Translations under genes and position numbers: made by a program
Shown here: positions 1 through 12,795 of the stretch, one piece after another
Position numbering within the stretch: the first letter of the stretch is position 1
Layout of the letters: every line of letters begins with the position of its first letter
Source of the DNA: Mikania micrantha
Lineage: Eukaryota; Streptophyta; Magnoliopsida; Asterales; Asteraceae
NCBI GenBank assembly: GCA_009363875.1
Contig: CM018697.1
Location: 46,951,484-47,015,483 of the forward strand
Length of the DNA: 64,000 bases
Direction: 5' to 3'
Notes under the pieces: generated by a model
Told to the model about the DNA's origin: nothing
The model's database searches: none
What the model saw: the letters and a program-made list of their open reading frames with translations, nothing else

Positions 1-2717
1 ACATACTGGAGAAGTTGCCGTATCGGTTAGCATCCTCCGAAATGCAAGAACTGTCTATTCAGCTTCAGGAACTTCTAGACAAAGGATTCATCAGACCGAG
101 CTACACACCACAGGGAGCTCCTGTTCTTTTTGTTAAGAAGAAAGACGGTTCGTTTAGAATATGCATCGATTATCGTGAGTTAAACAAGTTGACAATCAAG
201 AACCGATATCCTCTACCGAGGATCAATGATGAGTTTGATCAATTACAGGGAGCAACTTGCTTCTCGAAGATTGATTTACGGTCTGGGTATCATCAGTTGA
301 GAGTAAATGATGAGGATATTACGAAGATTGCGTTTAGGACTTGATATGGGCACTACGAGTTTGTGGTTATGTCATTTGGCCTAACCAACGCACCGGCAGT
401 GTTCATGGACTTGATGAATAGAGTCTACAGGCGTTACTTAGATCAGTTCGTTTTTGTCTATATTGATGATATACTTATCTATTCTAAGACGAAGCAGGAT
501 CATGAGAGTCATCTCAGAAAGATTTAGAACTGTTAAGAACCGAACAACTTTATGCCAAATTCTCTAAATGTGAATTTTGTCTAAAGGAGGTTCATTTCTT
601 AGGACACGTTATCAACAAATATGGGATACATGTAGATCCAGCGAAGATAGAAGCGATTAAGAAATCGAGTACCCCATCTACTCGAATAGAAATCTGTTCA
701 TTTATGGGTTTGGTAGGATATTATCGAAGGTTCATCGCGAACTTTTCAAAGATCGCTTTGCCACTAATGACTTTGACCCAGAAAAAGCAAGTGTTCAAAT
801 GGGGGCAGATGCAAGAAGATGCATTTCAACTTCTCAAATAGAAGTTGAGCAACTCCCTTACGCTTAGTCTTCAAGAAGGTAGTGATGATTTCACTGTCTA
901 CTGTGATGCTTCAAATATTGGTCTCGGTTGTGTACTTATGCTATGAGACAAGGTTATTGTGTATGCTTCAAGACAGCTTAAGGTTCATGAGAATAATTAT
1001 ACTACTCCCGACCTTGAGTTAGGGGCTGTGGTATGTGCATTAAAGATTTGGAGACAACACCTTTACAGTACTAAATGTGTCATTTACACGAACCACAAGA
1101 GCCTACAACACATTCTCAATCAAAAGGAGCTCAACATGACACAAAGGCGTTGAGTTGAGTTGTTAACTAACTACGCCTGTGAGATTCTTTATCTTCCAGG
1201 TAAAGCCAACGTGGCGGTGGATGCTCTTAGCCGCAAGGAACCAATCAAGCCAATGCATGTTAGAGCCTGAAGGATTTGATTCGTATTGCACAACAACAGG
1301 TGGTGATCAACAAGCTAGTGAAGACGGAGTTAGATTGCGTAGTTGAAAGTAAACTAGAACCTAGATTTGATGGGATTGTCTACTTTAATGGGCGCATATG
1401 GATTCCAAGATCAGAAGACTTGCACACTCTCATCTGTGAGGAGGCTCATAAGTCGCGGTATTCAGTTCATCCGGGAGCGGATAAGATGTATCAAGACTTG
1501 AGAACGTCATACTGGTGGCTCGGGATAAAGAAAGACATAGCCCTATACGTAGGGAAATATCTAACATGCTAAAAAGTCAAAGCAGAACATCAGAAACTCT
1601 CCGGACTTCAGTAGCAACCTGAAATTCCTCAATGGAAATGGGAACAAATTTCCATGGATTTCATAACCAATTTTCCGAGAACACCGTGAGGTTATGATTC
1701 AATTTGGGTGATAGTTGATCGACTCACCAAATCTGCTCATTTTCTCCCTATCCGAGAGGATTACAAGATTTAGAAGTTGACCAATTTGTACATCAACGAG
1801 ATCATTGCGCGTCATGGTACACCAGCATCAATCATATCTGATCGTGATAGTTGTTTCATTTCTTGCTTTTGGTAATCATTGCAAAAGGCTTTGGGAACCC
1901 GTGTCAACCTTAGCACGACGTATCATCCCCAAACAGATGGTCAAAGCGAAAGGACTATCCAGACACTCGAGGACATGCTTCGTTCTTATGAGATCAATTT
2001 TGGGGGCATTTGGGATACTCATCTTCCACTCATCGAGTTTTCTTATAATAATAGCTATCATACGAGCTTACAATGTGAACCATTTAAAGCTCTGTATGGT
2101 AGGAAATGCCGATCACTGGTCTGCTGGACCGAGGTTGGTGATTAGAAGGTCGTAGGACCTAAACTCGTTCAAGAAACAACCGATAAGATTGCAATCATTC
2201 AATCAAGGCTTAAGGACGCAAGGGATCGGCAAAAGAGTTACGCTGATCAACATCAGAAACAACTTGAATTTCAAGTCGGTGACCGAGTCTTGTTAAAGGT
2301 TTCTCCCTGGAAAGGTGTTGTCTTTTTTGAGAAAAAGGGAAAACTTGCTCCTAGGTACATTGGACATTTTGAGATCCTAGAAAGTATTGGTCCCGTAGTC
2401 TACAAGCTTAAACTACCGGTCAAGCTGAGCAAAGTTCACGATACATTTCATGTGTCGAATCTTAAGAAGTGCTTAGCTGATCATGATGTCCAAATTCCAT
2501 TAAAGGACATCCAAATTCAAAACAACATGCAATTCGCTGAACGTCCAGTCGAAATCATGGATCATGGAATTAAGAAACTTAAGCGTAGCTGGATTCCAAT
2601 CGTAAAAGTACGATGGGAAGGCAAACGTGGTGCAGAGTTCACTTGGGAACGTGAAGACCAGATGAAGCTTAGGTACCCTCATCTTTTTACAGTACCTTTG
2701 GCTAGTTATTTTCGGGA
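1..2717 (+). pseudogene. Element A: decayed Ty3/gypsy pol (RT, RNase H, integrase, chromodomain)
   Basis: Remnant of a gypsy polyprotein, entered inside reverse transcriptase because the window starts there. Pieces appear in normal order: RT fingers and palm (CIDYRELNKL at 162-191, FSKIDLRSGYHQ at 264-299), RNase H around 890-1150, the integrase zinc-binding region (HKSRYSVHPGADKMYQ at 1447-1494), integrase core (DGQSERTIQTLED near 1939-1977) and a C-terminal region ending in a chromodomain-like RWEGKRGAEFTWE (2611-2649). Many stops and frameshifts break it, for example TGA at 342-344, TAG near 836, TGA near 1152 and TAA near 1570. It closely resembles the pol of element D at 56500-59181, so both belong to one family. 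The usual stop after the chromodomain has changed from TAA to TAT, letting the frame run into the LTR. It cannot encode a working enzyme. Confidence 0.95.
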
Positions 2718-2728
2718 CAAAATTCCCT

Positions 2729-2742
2729 TAACTAGGGGAGAC
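2729..2742 (+). promoter_or_regulatory. Element A polypurine tract
   Basis: The purine run ACTAGGGGAGA lies directly before the LTR start at 2743. In gypsy elements this tract primes plus-strand DNA synthesis. D has the same tract at the same place (59203-59213). Confidence 0.8.
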
Positions 2743-4269
2743 TGTAACATTTGTACAGTAATAGTATGTACAGACGATACTTGTAAATAAGTAATTGTGA
2801 TTATAATTCGTTTGTCAATAACGTTGTGAACATTCATTGTGAACAGGTAAACGATTTGCACCCACAACAGTTAAGACATGGGATTTCTCTCATTAATGAG
2901 GAAATTCGATGTCTGAGAATAACACTTATAAGTAATGCAATCCAAAACACCCAAATGATGAAACATAAACGTAGTGAGAAACAAGTTCAAAACAATAAGG
3001 GATAACATTAGAAAATATTGAACTAACAACGTATTCGTGGGAATGACGATTCGCACGAATATATGTGTGGGTTTAATATTTTAAATGATATCTTATAATT
3101 AGAAAACCAAAGCAGAACGTAAAACAATCGTCGTTTTGACAACTTATACCAGATCGTCCGACAATCCGTACGGTACGTGTACTTTCACTATTCACTGTGT
3201 GTAATTACGATGTGTAAACAGTTGTGTGACAATAGGACTATGAAAACAATTAACAGTTGTATGTATTTCAATGAAAATTGAAATATAAATATACAACAAC
3301 TCACGAGAAATAACAACGAGGAAAACAAATGACAAAGACATATCGGTTGTGATCTGATGTCCACAAATAACACGAATCAGATAGCCAACAATGTCATGAG
3401 AAAACAATGTGAAAACAGTTATAACTGTGTCAAAATAGGTAAGCTTAGTTGAGTCCGTTAGTGAGGAAATACAATTCCAAACGGAAGTTCAGTATCGTTT
3501 ATGAATAATAAACTGACAGTGTGTTTGTGGGTGACGATTCACACAAACTTATCTGTGAGTTTAACGTTCTGAAAGATAACTGAAAAGTAGAAAACAAAAA
3601 TCACAAAGTGAAACCGTCGTCGTTTCGTTCGGGGGACGATTCAAACGAATATGCGCGAAGGTGAAGCGATCTGACGAAACGAATAAATAAACGTTTTGAA
3701 ACAATAAAATTAAGAAAAGAATTTTAAAACCTTTATTAGGAATTATTACCTTAAAAAGATTTTAAGAAAACTATTTTGATTAAACGAACGTAAATCACGT
3801 GTTACGTTACGGAAACGCGATAGAACGTAAAACCGAGCAAACCGAACGAACCCGAACTTGCTCGGGGGATAAAAACCTCAACCTACCATTAAATCCTCAT
3901 TTATTATCCCACCCACCTCCTTTCTCTCTCTAAATACAGATTTTTGCTTCTCACTCTAGAAAACCCACACAAAAATCATCATATCTCCTTCATTTCTTGG
4001 CCAAATTCTTCAAATTTGGTATCAAAACGAAGATCTCGACATTGTCTACACAAAGGTACCAAGGATCGGCCCTATCTCCATCCCAAACTTCTGAAATCTT
4101 AGAGAGAAGTTTCGGTTTTTTAGGGTTTTCTACAAACCCGACAAAAACCGAAGTTTAACCAGTGTTTTAAACATCTCTTTTTCGACCCATACACCTTCTA
4201 AATGAGTTTACTCACATAAACCCACTCAAAACGACTATATATACGACTAAAACTCGACATCGTCGTCTC

Positions 4270-4440
4270 CCATGGCTGAAAACCCGTTCAGGCGAATTGC
4301 CATGAGAATGGCTCATTCTCCCAGGAGCCGGGAGAATGAGCCATTCGAGCGAATGACTCATTCGGGAGAATGACTCATTCGGGCGAAGTTCATAAGAATG
4401 AGCCACTCATTCGGGTGAACACCCATTAGCATGACTCATG
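4270..4440 (+). repeat. CATTCG/CGAATG iterated-word array in A LTR
   Basis: Irregularly spaced copies of AATGACTCATTCG and close variants in both orientations, just downstream of the promoter-proximal part of the LTR. Not a regular tandem repeat. The same word is iterated in the unrelated copia LTR of E. Confidence 0.8.
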
Positions 4441-5215
4441 CTTACAAAAATCTCAAGAATGGGTCGTTTTCACTACACGAACTCAGTTAACAACTCATAT
4501 TTCAAAAAGAACAATAACATAAGAGATCATAGCTCATATAATATTTAATCAAACACAGGACTGTGAATACAACATCAGTACGACAACAACGAGCGCACAC
4601 GTTTCTTGAGTCTTAGTCAACCAGTACAACAACAAGGTGAGTTCATATGCCCCTTTTCTAATCTTTTGATTTCAAATGCAGGGCTGAGAAACACGCTAAC
4701 TCTTTTACTTAAAAGTATTAGGACATTATTTCAAATTAAATTCTATTAAGATAATAAAGGTTTCATCTTTATTATCATATTATTATGTATATGCAAGTGT
4801 GTGAATGACAATTATGACATATGGAATTAATCAAGTTGATGACAATTACATAACATATCAAGGATGATATCATCATGACTACATGATTTCATGATATCAT
4901 CAAACAATTTTATTAACAAGTGTTGTAAGACTAGTACTTACAACACTATGTTTACAACATGGTAATGCCTATGAGATAACATGGAGGCAATAACAAGAGA
5001 TAACAAGAATGGCATCATGATAATATAATTTCATGGTATCATTCAACACATTTACTAAGATTATGTATTAAGACTAGTTTTTATAACACATTGTTAAAGA
5101 CATTGAGATAACATACCGAATGGAGTGTAGATTTGGTAGTATAGTGGTAAGTGGTTTAACTAACGTTAACCATGAAACTGGTCAATGAATCTACATCCAT
5201 TCAATGAGTGGGCTG

Positions 5216-5235
5216 TCACTCCCGGTTGGGAGTGA
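5216..5235 (+). other. Hairpin in A LTR intron-like segment
   Basis: Perfect inverted repeat TCACTCCC / GGGAGTGA around a 4-base loop, between the donor-like and acceptor-like sites of the A LTR. Confidence 0.7.
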
Positions 5236-5684
5236 GAAACAGTAACCGTATTCAAGTGAGAACACATGACAATGAGACAATAGCAAAGGGAGAACACATA
5301 ACATCAATTTGATTACTATTAAGCCTGATTGCATTATATCACTGTATTCATGTGTCCTACATTCAAGTTCAGTCGTAAGTCCCTTTCTATATCGTTTACC
5401 ATTGATTTAGTATAGGCTAAACCGACGATAGCATAGTGGTACCATAGGTTTGACAAACCTCCGACGAGTGAGGTCGGTACGTTATGCGTAACATTAAGAC
5501 TATTGGTCGGTAACGTATGACCGGTGATAGGGTTGCATCAGTCAGGTTTGGTAAACGGCCACATGGGAGATATTAATGTAACATCCCAAATTTCTAATAC
5601 AAGTTACTTGGACTTACGAATGCGTGACGAACAATTAACTTGTAGGAAAAGAGACGAAAAATAACCAAGGCGAGGATTACAGAT

Positions 5685-5779
5685 CGTGTACTCGAACTAG
5701 TAAAATTTCGAGTACTCCAGTTTCGAGTACACTAATTTCGAGTACACTGGATTTCGTGTACTCAGGTTTCGAGTACCAG
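5685..5779 (+). repeat. GAGTAC word array upstream of B TATA box
   Basis: Five to six copies of TTTCGAGTAC or TTTCGTGTAC within 95 bases directly before the TATA box. Identical array at 26326-26420 in the 3' LTR. Confidence 0.85.
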
Positions 5780-5785
5780 CCTTAC

Positions 5786-5794
5786 CTATAAATA
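5786..5794 (+). promoter_or_regulatory. TATA box of B 5' LTR
   Basis: CTATAAATA follows the GAGTAC array and precedes a leader-like region. It is the likely Pol II core promoter of B, and is repeated in the 3' LTR near 26427-26435. Confidence 0.65.
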
Positions 5795-6153
5795 GTGGTG
5801 CCTTGGGAAATGTGCGAACCTTTGGCTGGAAGCTCATCTGCTCTCGAGTACACGAAGTTTAAGTCCAAGAATTTCAAGAATCAAACTTTGATCGACCAAA
5901 CGAAGTAGGAAACGCACGGGATTCTACCAGGAGGATCAGCTACCTTCAAGTAAGTGATTCATGTATAGAAAGCTGGATTTTTATGCAAAAGTCAGGATGA
6001 TTAAACAAAGGGTGAACTTATGCATAAAGCTCACACCTTTATGCATAAAACTCGTAACTTTGAGGTTCCAACACGTTGGTGACAACCAAAGGAACCTAGA
6101 ACTAGCTCCCCAAAGTCTTAGATGAATTTCTGAGATGTTTAATGACGAAATGA

Positions 6154-6316
6154 TGAGTACACGAAGCTATACACTAAGGGTACTCGAAATCATACTTAGA
6201 ATTTCGTGTACATGAGTATTTCGAGTACATGGGTAATTCGAGTACAGGGCCATTTCGTGTACATGAGTATTTCGAGTACATGGGTATTTCGAATACAAGG
6301 ATTTCGTGTACATGAG
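6154..6316 (+). repeat. Second GAGTAC word array in B LTR
   Basis: At least eight copies of TTTCGTGTACATGAGT-like and TTTCGAGTACATGGG-like words, downstream of the presumed transcription start. Same array at 26795-26957. Confidence 0.85.
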
Positions 6317-6447
6317 TGGTTCGTGAACTACAAGTGTTCGAATAATATCCAGGTTAGAGAACTTGTAGTTAGGAGGAGTAACTAGTAGGTTATGAGGACT
6401 TAGAATATATCCTAAGTCTACGAATGGTATGTGATGAGACGATGTAA

Positions 6448-9400
6448 TGTAACAATTGTAAGAAAATCCCAACAAACTTAAAACATTAAATTGTAATTAG
6501 ATAATAAGGCCCAATAAGATATAAAGGCTCAATCTGATGTGAAGGCCCAAATAGGCCCATTGAAAGCCCAATAAGAAACTTAGGCCCAATTAGGCCTATT
6601 AAGAATTTTAAACAGAACTTAATGTGTGAACACCGATATTAACTAATTAAACGTTCTGACTCCCGAGCTGAGGTAAATACCCTTGATAAATACCTATTTA
6701 AAAATATTTACAATATTGAAAATATAAGAATGCATTTCGGAGCGAGAAAATAATTAAATCTGTTAACTACGTCGTACACGCGATATTAACGTGTTTTAAC
6801 TTAATAAAGTAAACAAATTATTTATAACGAGCAAAATAAACATTCTAATATTAGTACAAGTTATTTTTACGTAAGTTAGGAAATATCGGATCGAGAATAA
6901 TAAATGAAAACGAAATACGAGCGAGAGACGAGATTCGGTACGCGTTATAATCTATTTGTAACCCTAGAAAAATCCTAATTATAAAATGGAGCAATTCCCT
7001 CTTGTTTCTCATTACACCAGCCGTCACACACACTTGTGTGTGTTCCAGCCGCACCTAAACACGAGAGAGAGAGAGAGAGAGAACAACGGTGATGTGCCAA
7101 GGAGGAGCCACGGTGGTTGCACGGCGACCCTTGGGTGTTTTCTGGATACATCGACTTTCCTTCCCTTCCTCCACTTTCCCGTCCATAACACACCACAATA
7201 TGTGCGTGTGAGCTGCTCTCATTTCACAATCAAGGAGAGCTGCAGCCGACAGCCTGTGGCGGAGCTGCGGAGGAGCTGCGGAGGAGCCACGGCGGCTGGT
7301 GGTGGCGCAACCAGTTTTCTACACCACTGAACTCCATTCCCCGTGTTCTACAACCCTCCCTTCTACAGTTCGCGAGTAGGTGACTCTAAGGCCGGGAAGA
7401 CGGAGTCAGAAGGATGGTGGAGGCTAGGTTTAAGCCTCTAGTTGGCGGCGACAAGGGGCTGCAATGGTGTTTTGGTCCGACAGCCTGGTTCAGGCGGTGG
7501 AACTTGGACCATAAAGGTGACATGCAGAGCTAACCGTGGATAGTGTTCTACCAAGGACTCCAAAGCAGTGATGGTCGCGGCGGTTCTAGGGTTCCGGTGG
7601 TCACACTTCTATTTCCGGTCACACAAGGTAAGTGTTTACCCAGTACCAACACCGATCTACACATGCATGCTGATTTTATGTGGATTTATGATTCTGAAAG
7701 TGGTCTTTGGATGCTCCCAGCTGATGTGGTGCTCGTCGATGGTGGTACAAGGAGGTTCTGGTCATTCCAATCACATGGACCGAAGATGAAGGGTAAGGAA
7801 TCACATTATCAGCCTTGATTTCCACATGCATGTCGGTTTCTTGAAGATTTTTGTGATCTGATGCATGTTTTTGAATGGTTCTAGCGGCTGTAATGAAGAC
7901 CAATAGCTACTAGCGGCAGTGGAACAACCACGGTGGTGGCCAGAAGTGAAACCGAGTAGAATAGGGGTTTTTGGGAGATGCTTAGAGCCTTGGTCAACGA
8001 AAGTCAGCACCGGTTAGGACCAGTCAAACCCTGACAGCCTCGTTCAACACCAAAAACCGAGTCATCGGTTATATTCGTTATTTAAAAACGATTTTAGAAA
8101 CATGTTCGAGTTATGAAACAAACGTACGATTAATTTAATCGGTTTTGGATACGCGAGACGAATGTGTGGGAAGGTAAAATCACGTGCTATTAACTTTAAA
8201 ATATGGTTCATATGTTTAAACAATAATGTTAAAGCGGTTGAGCATTTGGGTTAACTAGATAAAATATGGTTCTATCACGATTAGTTATTAATAAATGATT
8301 AGCGAAACCATATATCGTGTGTGATTTTGTTAGAGATTCGGAGACGTATACGTAAATAAATATAACTATACATGAGTGATTATAAAAATAATATACTTAA
8401 GATACTTACACAAAACTATGTATATAAATATTTATACATTTGCTAATTAGGTTAATACTTGACTAATGAATATGGTTTATAACTTAGTTTTATCATTGTA
8501 AACATGATATATATGATTTGAGTTTAATTTGAATGAAATTTATAAATTTTAAACCAACTAAATGATTAATCAAAACAAGACTTTGGAAGCTTGAATCATT
8601 AGTTAAACATAATAAATTGTACCAGGTGTTAATGTGAACACTTGCAATATTTAAGTACATCTATATATGATAAATACAAGTTGAATGGATATTACAAGTC
8701 TTGATATGTAATATGAATACATATTAGAAGTTATATGAAACTTGTTACATAGAGTATGACAATTTTTTTAGAAACTTAAATTAAATAAAATTTTATAAAT
8801 TTAGAACTCAAAGAATGGGCATGATTCATATATTATTTATGTAGGTGTTAAATCATTAAATGCATATATACATACACATATTATATATACATCTATGGTT
8901 GATACATACAATAAAATAATTTAAGTATAATTATATGTCTACGAGTATGTTTAAATTCAATATGTTAACAACTAATTTTTATATAAGATAACAATCTCAT
9001 ATTAAGTCTCTAGGTGATTACTAATTTGTTAGTTTTTATATTAAGGCTAAGTACTTTTAAAAAGTATTATTATTATTATTATTATTATCACTATCAACAC
9101 CAACATTTTCATTTATATTCTTTTAACACTATTAAAGGTCTTACTAAATATTATTTAACACTTTAAACATATGCAAATCATAATCATTATTTTATTTAAA
9201 TTATTGGTTATAAATACTTACACTTAGTTTAAAAACATTAATATTAACCTAACGTATGATATTACCTTATTTATATATTTTACGAATGATTAACATTTTG
9301 AAACTAAAAACGTTATTAGTGAAATTTGTATGATTATGATTATTACTATTAATGTTGTTAATATTATCTCTGATAAAAGTTTATCTAGGAATGTATAATT

Positions 9401-10890
9401 TGATTGATACATATAAATTAAATTATAAATATGTTTAAACATTCTTTTATTCTATATTTATAACAACTATAATAGTTAGTATATTCAATGACTACAACGT
9501 GTATAATATTTTAGATTCTAATTATAAATTGCAACTATTTTGTTACATATGAAATCCCTATTAATAACCTCTAATACTAACAAGTTAGGTGAATACATTA
9601 TAAAAATTATCTTATTGTCTTATAATACTTTATGCATTACGTCAGTTTATATTATTAGTAAAACACCATGACTAGTACTATACTTAAACAATTTTGATAT
9701 TGATTGTCTCTCAAACTCTCAAATAAGGTGACCCAACTTTAAAATATAAGACCACTAGTGTCAATAAAACTCAATTATCTTAAAGACTAGTAGCTACACT
9801 AATAATCAAATAATACCAACATTTGCACATACATTTAGACGTGCAAATATAAGGTAAGACTTCATTAGGTATGGTAATCTAAAGAAACTTTAAACTAGTA
9901 AACTCTAAACACATTAACCCAAAGAGCTCAACCACAGTAAACAACCATAATGTATGAAACTACAACTTATACATGTATAGATGATTGCAATTAGGAACTT
10001 GCTTTGATGATACCTCTGGGAACATAGCAAATCATGCATAGTGGCACAATGACATGTTTGTACAGGAACAAAAGGAACCAATTAAAGCAACCAGGTGAGT
10101 TCATGTGATCCCTTTTCTTTTTACTGTTTTGGGATACTGAAAGCATGCTCCATAAATTGTTTATAAAATTTTATTTATGTGATAATGAACGTCCGTTTCA
10201 ATGAAATTGCTTCCCCTAGGCATTAAACATAATTTACAACCATTAACTCATAAGTAGAGCCGGTGAGTATATGGGTAGTACTACTTGGGGAATCCCCCAC
10301 GCACAGTGGCCCGAAAGGGTGGCCTTATAAAAGTAAGGTTGAAACCCCACTGAGGTTATTGTCAACCGTTGTGGCATATATTCTTATGATTAATAAATGA
10401 CCGAGAGCAGGAACGGGTCTCGGAATGGGAAGTATATTTGGTTTGACCATGTTGTGGGCTAACAGTGTATGAGGCAAACGCCCGAGCATGGAACAGGGTT
10501 GGTTGTATTGTTATTGAATTATCACATGCTATTTATTATTGTGTCTGTAAACTAAAACTCATGAGCTCACCAACTTTTTAGTTGACGTATTTTAGCATGT
10601 ATTTCAGGTAAATAGAAACAGGTATGGCTCGGATACTTGGTTGCTAGAACAAGAATTCAAGATGTAAAACAAGAGAACTTGGCTTAAAGATTTATAAAGT
10701 GTGCTGATGCCTGGATGGACCCAATATCTCTAGAGAATCTCCCATTAGTTAAATCACATTTTAGATTTATTGTAAACAAATTAGATACTTAGTCTAAACC
10801 TTTGGTTAAATTGTAATATATTCATTTTGTCTTCCGCTACTTTGTGTTTTGAATCAATCGTTAGTCAAGCCCTCTGGTTGGGTTGTGACA
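6448..10890 (+). repeat. Element C 5' LTR
   Basis: 4443 bp, AT-rich apart from 7000-8050. Contains a GA run (7062-7081), GGAGGAGCCACGG-like GC-rich repeats near 7080-7310, a TAT microsatellite near 9066-9088, and a donor-like (10092-10099) and acceptor-like (10615-10617) pair. Small reading frames inside are repeated in the 3' LTR and look fortuitous. Confidence 0.95.
10095..10617 (+). other. Intron-like module in C 5' LTR
   Basis: Donor CCAG|GTGAGTTC at 10091-10102, the partial reverse complement GAGCTCACCAAC at 10563-10574, and acceptor TTTCAG|GTAAA ending at 10617. Same layout at 19156-19669 in the 3' LTR and in A, B, D and H. Splicing itself is not shown. Confidence 0.5.
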
Positions 10891-10891
10891 G

Positions 10892-10906
10892 GTTGGTATC
10901 TGAGCC
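10892..10906 (+). promoter_or_regulatory. Element C primer-binding site
   Basis: GTTGGTATCTGAGCC directly follows the 5' LTR. It matches the initiator tRNA-Met site TGGTATCAGAGC used by B, D and E apart from one A-to-T change. Confidence 0.8.
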
Positions 10907-12669
10907 AAAGGTTTTAGCGAATTAGGAACCTTAGGATAAGTTCCTAGACTTTAACCTGAGTAATCTAGGGGCCTAAACAAATAGAAACAATATACTAGTG
11001 AGACCATCAATTCCCAGGCATATGAAGCACACGAAGGGTTAAACTAGAACAACCATGTAAATTAAATTCAGGATTATGGGTGCACACATAATGGTGAATT
11101 TGAAGTTACATGGGAAGTTCTAAGACACTCATAAAATAAAATTTGAACATAATGTTTATGCATATTCATATAAATACTTGTTATGTTAATAACTGTTGGA
11201 ACAAACATTAGTTGACATTGGGAGATGAGCATAGGATTTAAGTCACAAGAGGTCAACGATGATTTTATGGTACGTTATCTTCTCTTCATTCATTCTATCC
11301 TAGTAGAAACGACGTTCCCGTATTCTTATCTTCTTTTTACCTCAAATATTATGGGAATCATGACTTCTTTGTTATCAAGGTATGTAGGTTGTCAACTTCC
11401 AATCCTTTTAAGGCGTCCAAGAATCTTCTGTTCTATTCTACAAATTTCAAAATTTCTTTGTACTTTTTATCAAATTTATATTTATAGCCACAGAAGTTTG
11501 ATTATGACCATCAACAATGCGTACTCCTCAACTAACCACACGGCTACACGAGTGAGTGAAAAATCACAAAGACCCAGGAGAAAGCAGGTGATGACATCAA
11601 AGTATTGCGACACATACTACCTTCAGATTCAAATTATCATACGTATAAACTTGAGAAACTCTTCATTTAACCGTTTCTCATATCATCATTAGGTTAGTCA
11701 CCTTTAATAACCAACTACCATTGTTGTCTGTAATTACTATTTCTATTATCCTTAATAGTTCATCTTCGATCTCTAAACTTTCATCAACAATTACTTCTTT
11801 TTGAGACTCTAATGTACACGCCCTTGACTTAACCATTCCCCAGTTCTTGATAGCTAAAGTAATGGAATTGTATGCTATTGGGAGGAAATTCCTTAGTTCA
11901 CACAGCAGGAATGTGAACCTTTAATATGAAGTTTAATTTATTCTATCACTTGAAATTCCGTTCCAGAGATACTATTTCATAAGCAATTCGATTCACCATC
12001 TTGACTCGTTCCTATTCACTCCGTCGATCGAACCCCTGATTCTAAACTATATAACGACGACATATACGAACAATACATAAATTCTTAAAGGAGCACCACT
12101 TAGTGAATATAATAGATGGAACATGAAGCTACTGGCCTAGAACATAATTTGAGAAGTTAGGTTGTCATGAGAAGAAGGTATTTCCCATGGATCATAAGAG
12201 TGATCAAGATATTCTTTGATAGCAAGGTAAAAGAGAAGACGCTAAGGTCATTCAATATACGGCATATCGAAGACTAAAGATGGGATTCGTCTAAGCATCC
12301 TATTATTGCTTGAAGAAAACTTCATTGTTTTGGCAAGCGAGACCTCCATACACATTGATACACGACGATCAGTACCGGCTACCGAATTATAGCAAGGGGA
12401 AGGAAGGTAATTAACACCAAGAGGAAAAGACGATCTTCAAACCATTAGAATTGATGATTATCGGGAAAAAGAAGAAGTGAAGGATTTAATCTTAGATTAG
12501 AAGATTTTATAGTGCCAATAAATGTTTTGAGAAGCATTGAAGACCAACTGCAGGAAATAGTATTTGCATCATAGCATCAATGTGAATCTTATGAACATGT
12601 GTAGTATGATAGAGGAAATTGTTTAGTTGATAAGTGTTTACTAATATATCTACAGTCAAAGACATTTGG

Positions 12670-12795
12670 CAAGGACACTATCATAATATATCGAAACAGT
12701 GGTGGGCTGGCGGCTGATAAGGCAGGTAGCCTGACTCTACGTATGCCCTATATATAAACTATGTTCGGTATATTGGGATAGTGTTAGTGCAAAAC
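12670..12795 (+). other. CCCTATATATAA hairpin module in C interior
   Basis: Left arm ACACTATC...ATATATCGAA and right arm TTCGGTATATT...GATAGTGT pair over about 18 of 21 positions across a loop of roughly 70 bases. The loop includes GTGGTGGGCTGGCGGCTG and GTATGCCCTATATATAA. Relatives occur near 29000, 34600 and 34830 (minus), 53955, 54410-54515 and 59385-59470. Confidence 0.65.

Larger units (their letters stand above)
2743..5576 (+). repeat. Element A 3' LTR, first part
   Basis: Starts TGTAACATTTGTACAG right after the polypurine tract, as D's LTR does. It holds U3 blocks shared with D, H and J (GGGTGACGATTC-type motifs at 3044, 3530 and 3632; CCGAACGAACCCGAAC near 3840), an iterated CATTCG array (4270-4440), a splice-donor-like AAG|GTGAGTTCA at 4634-4643 and an 8-bp hairpin at 5216-5235. 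It stops at 5576 where B begins and resumes at 28480. Joined length is about 4 kb. No protein-coding sequence is visible. Confidence 0.85.
5577..6447 (+). repeat. Element B 5' LTR, first part
   Basis: Matches 26218-27088 of the 3' LTR almost base for base. It holds two GAGTAC word arrays and a TATA box, and ends where C inserted. The copy of TGTAA at 6443-6447 is the left target duplication of C. Confidence 0.95.

Noticed and set aside
6986..7330. Open frame of 114 codons, also at 16059-16445
   Set aside because: Lies wholly in C's LTR, length differs between the two LTRs because of a short deletion, and it has no recognisable domain.
11225..11692. 155-codon frame in C's interior as a possible gag
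   Set aside because: No zinc knuckle or other gag motif, with codon content typical of AT-rich non-coding DNA.
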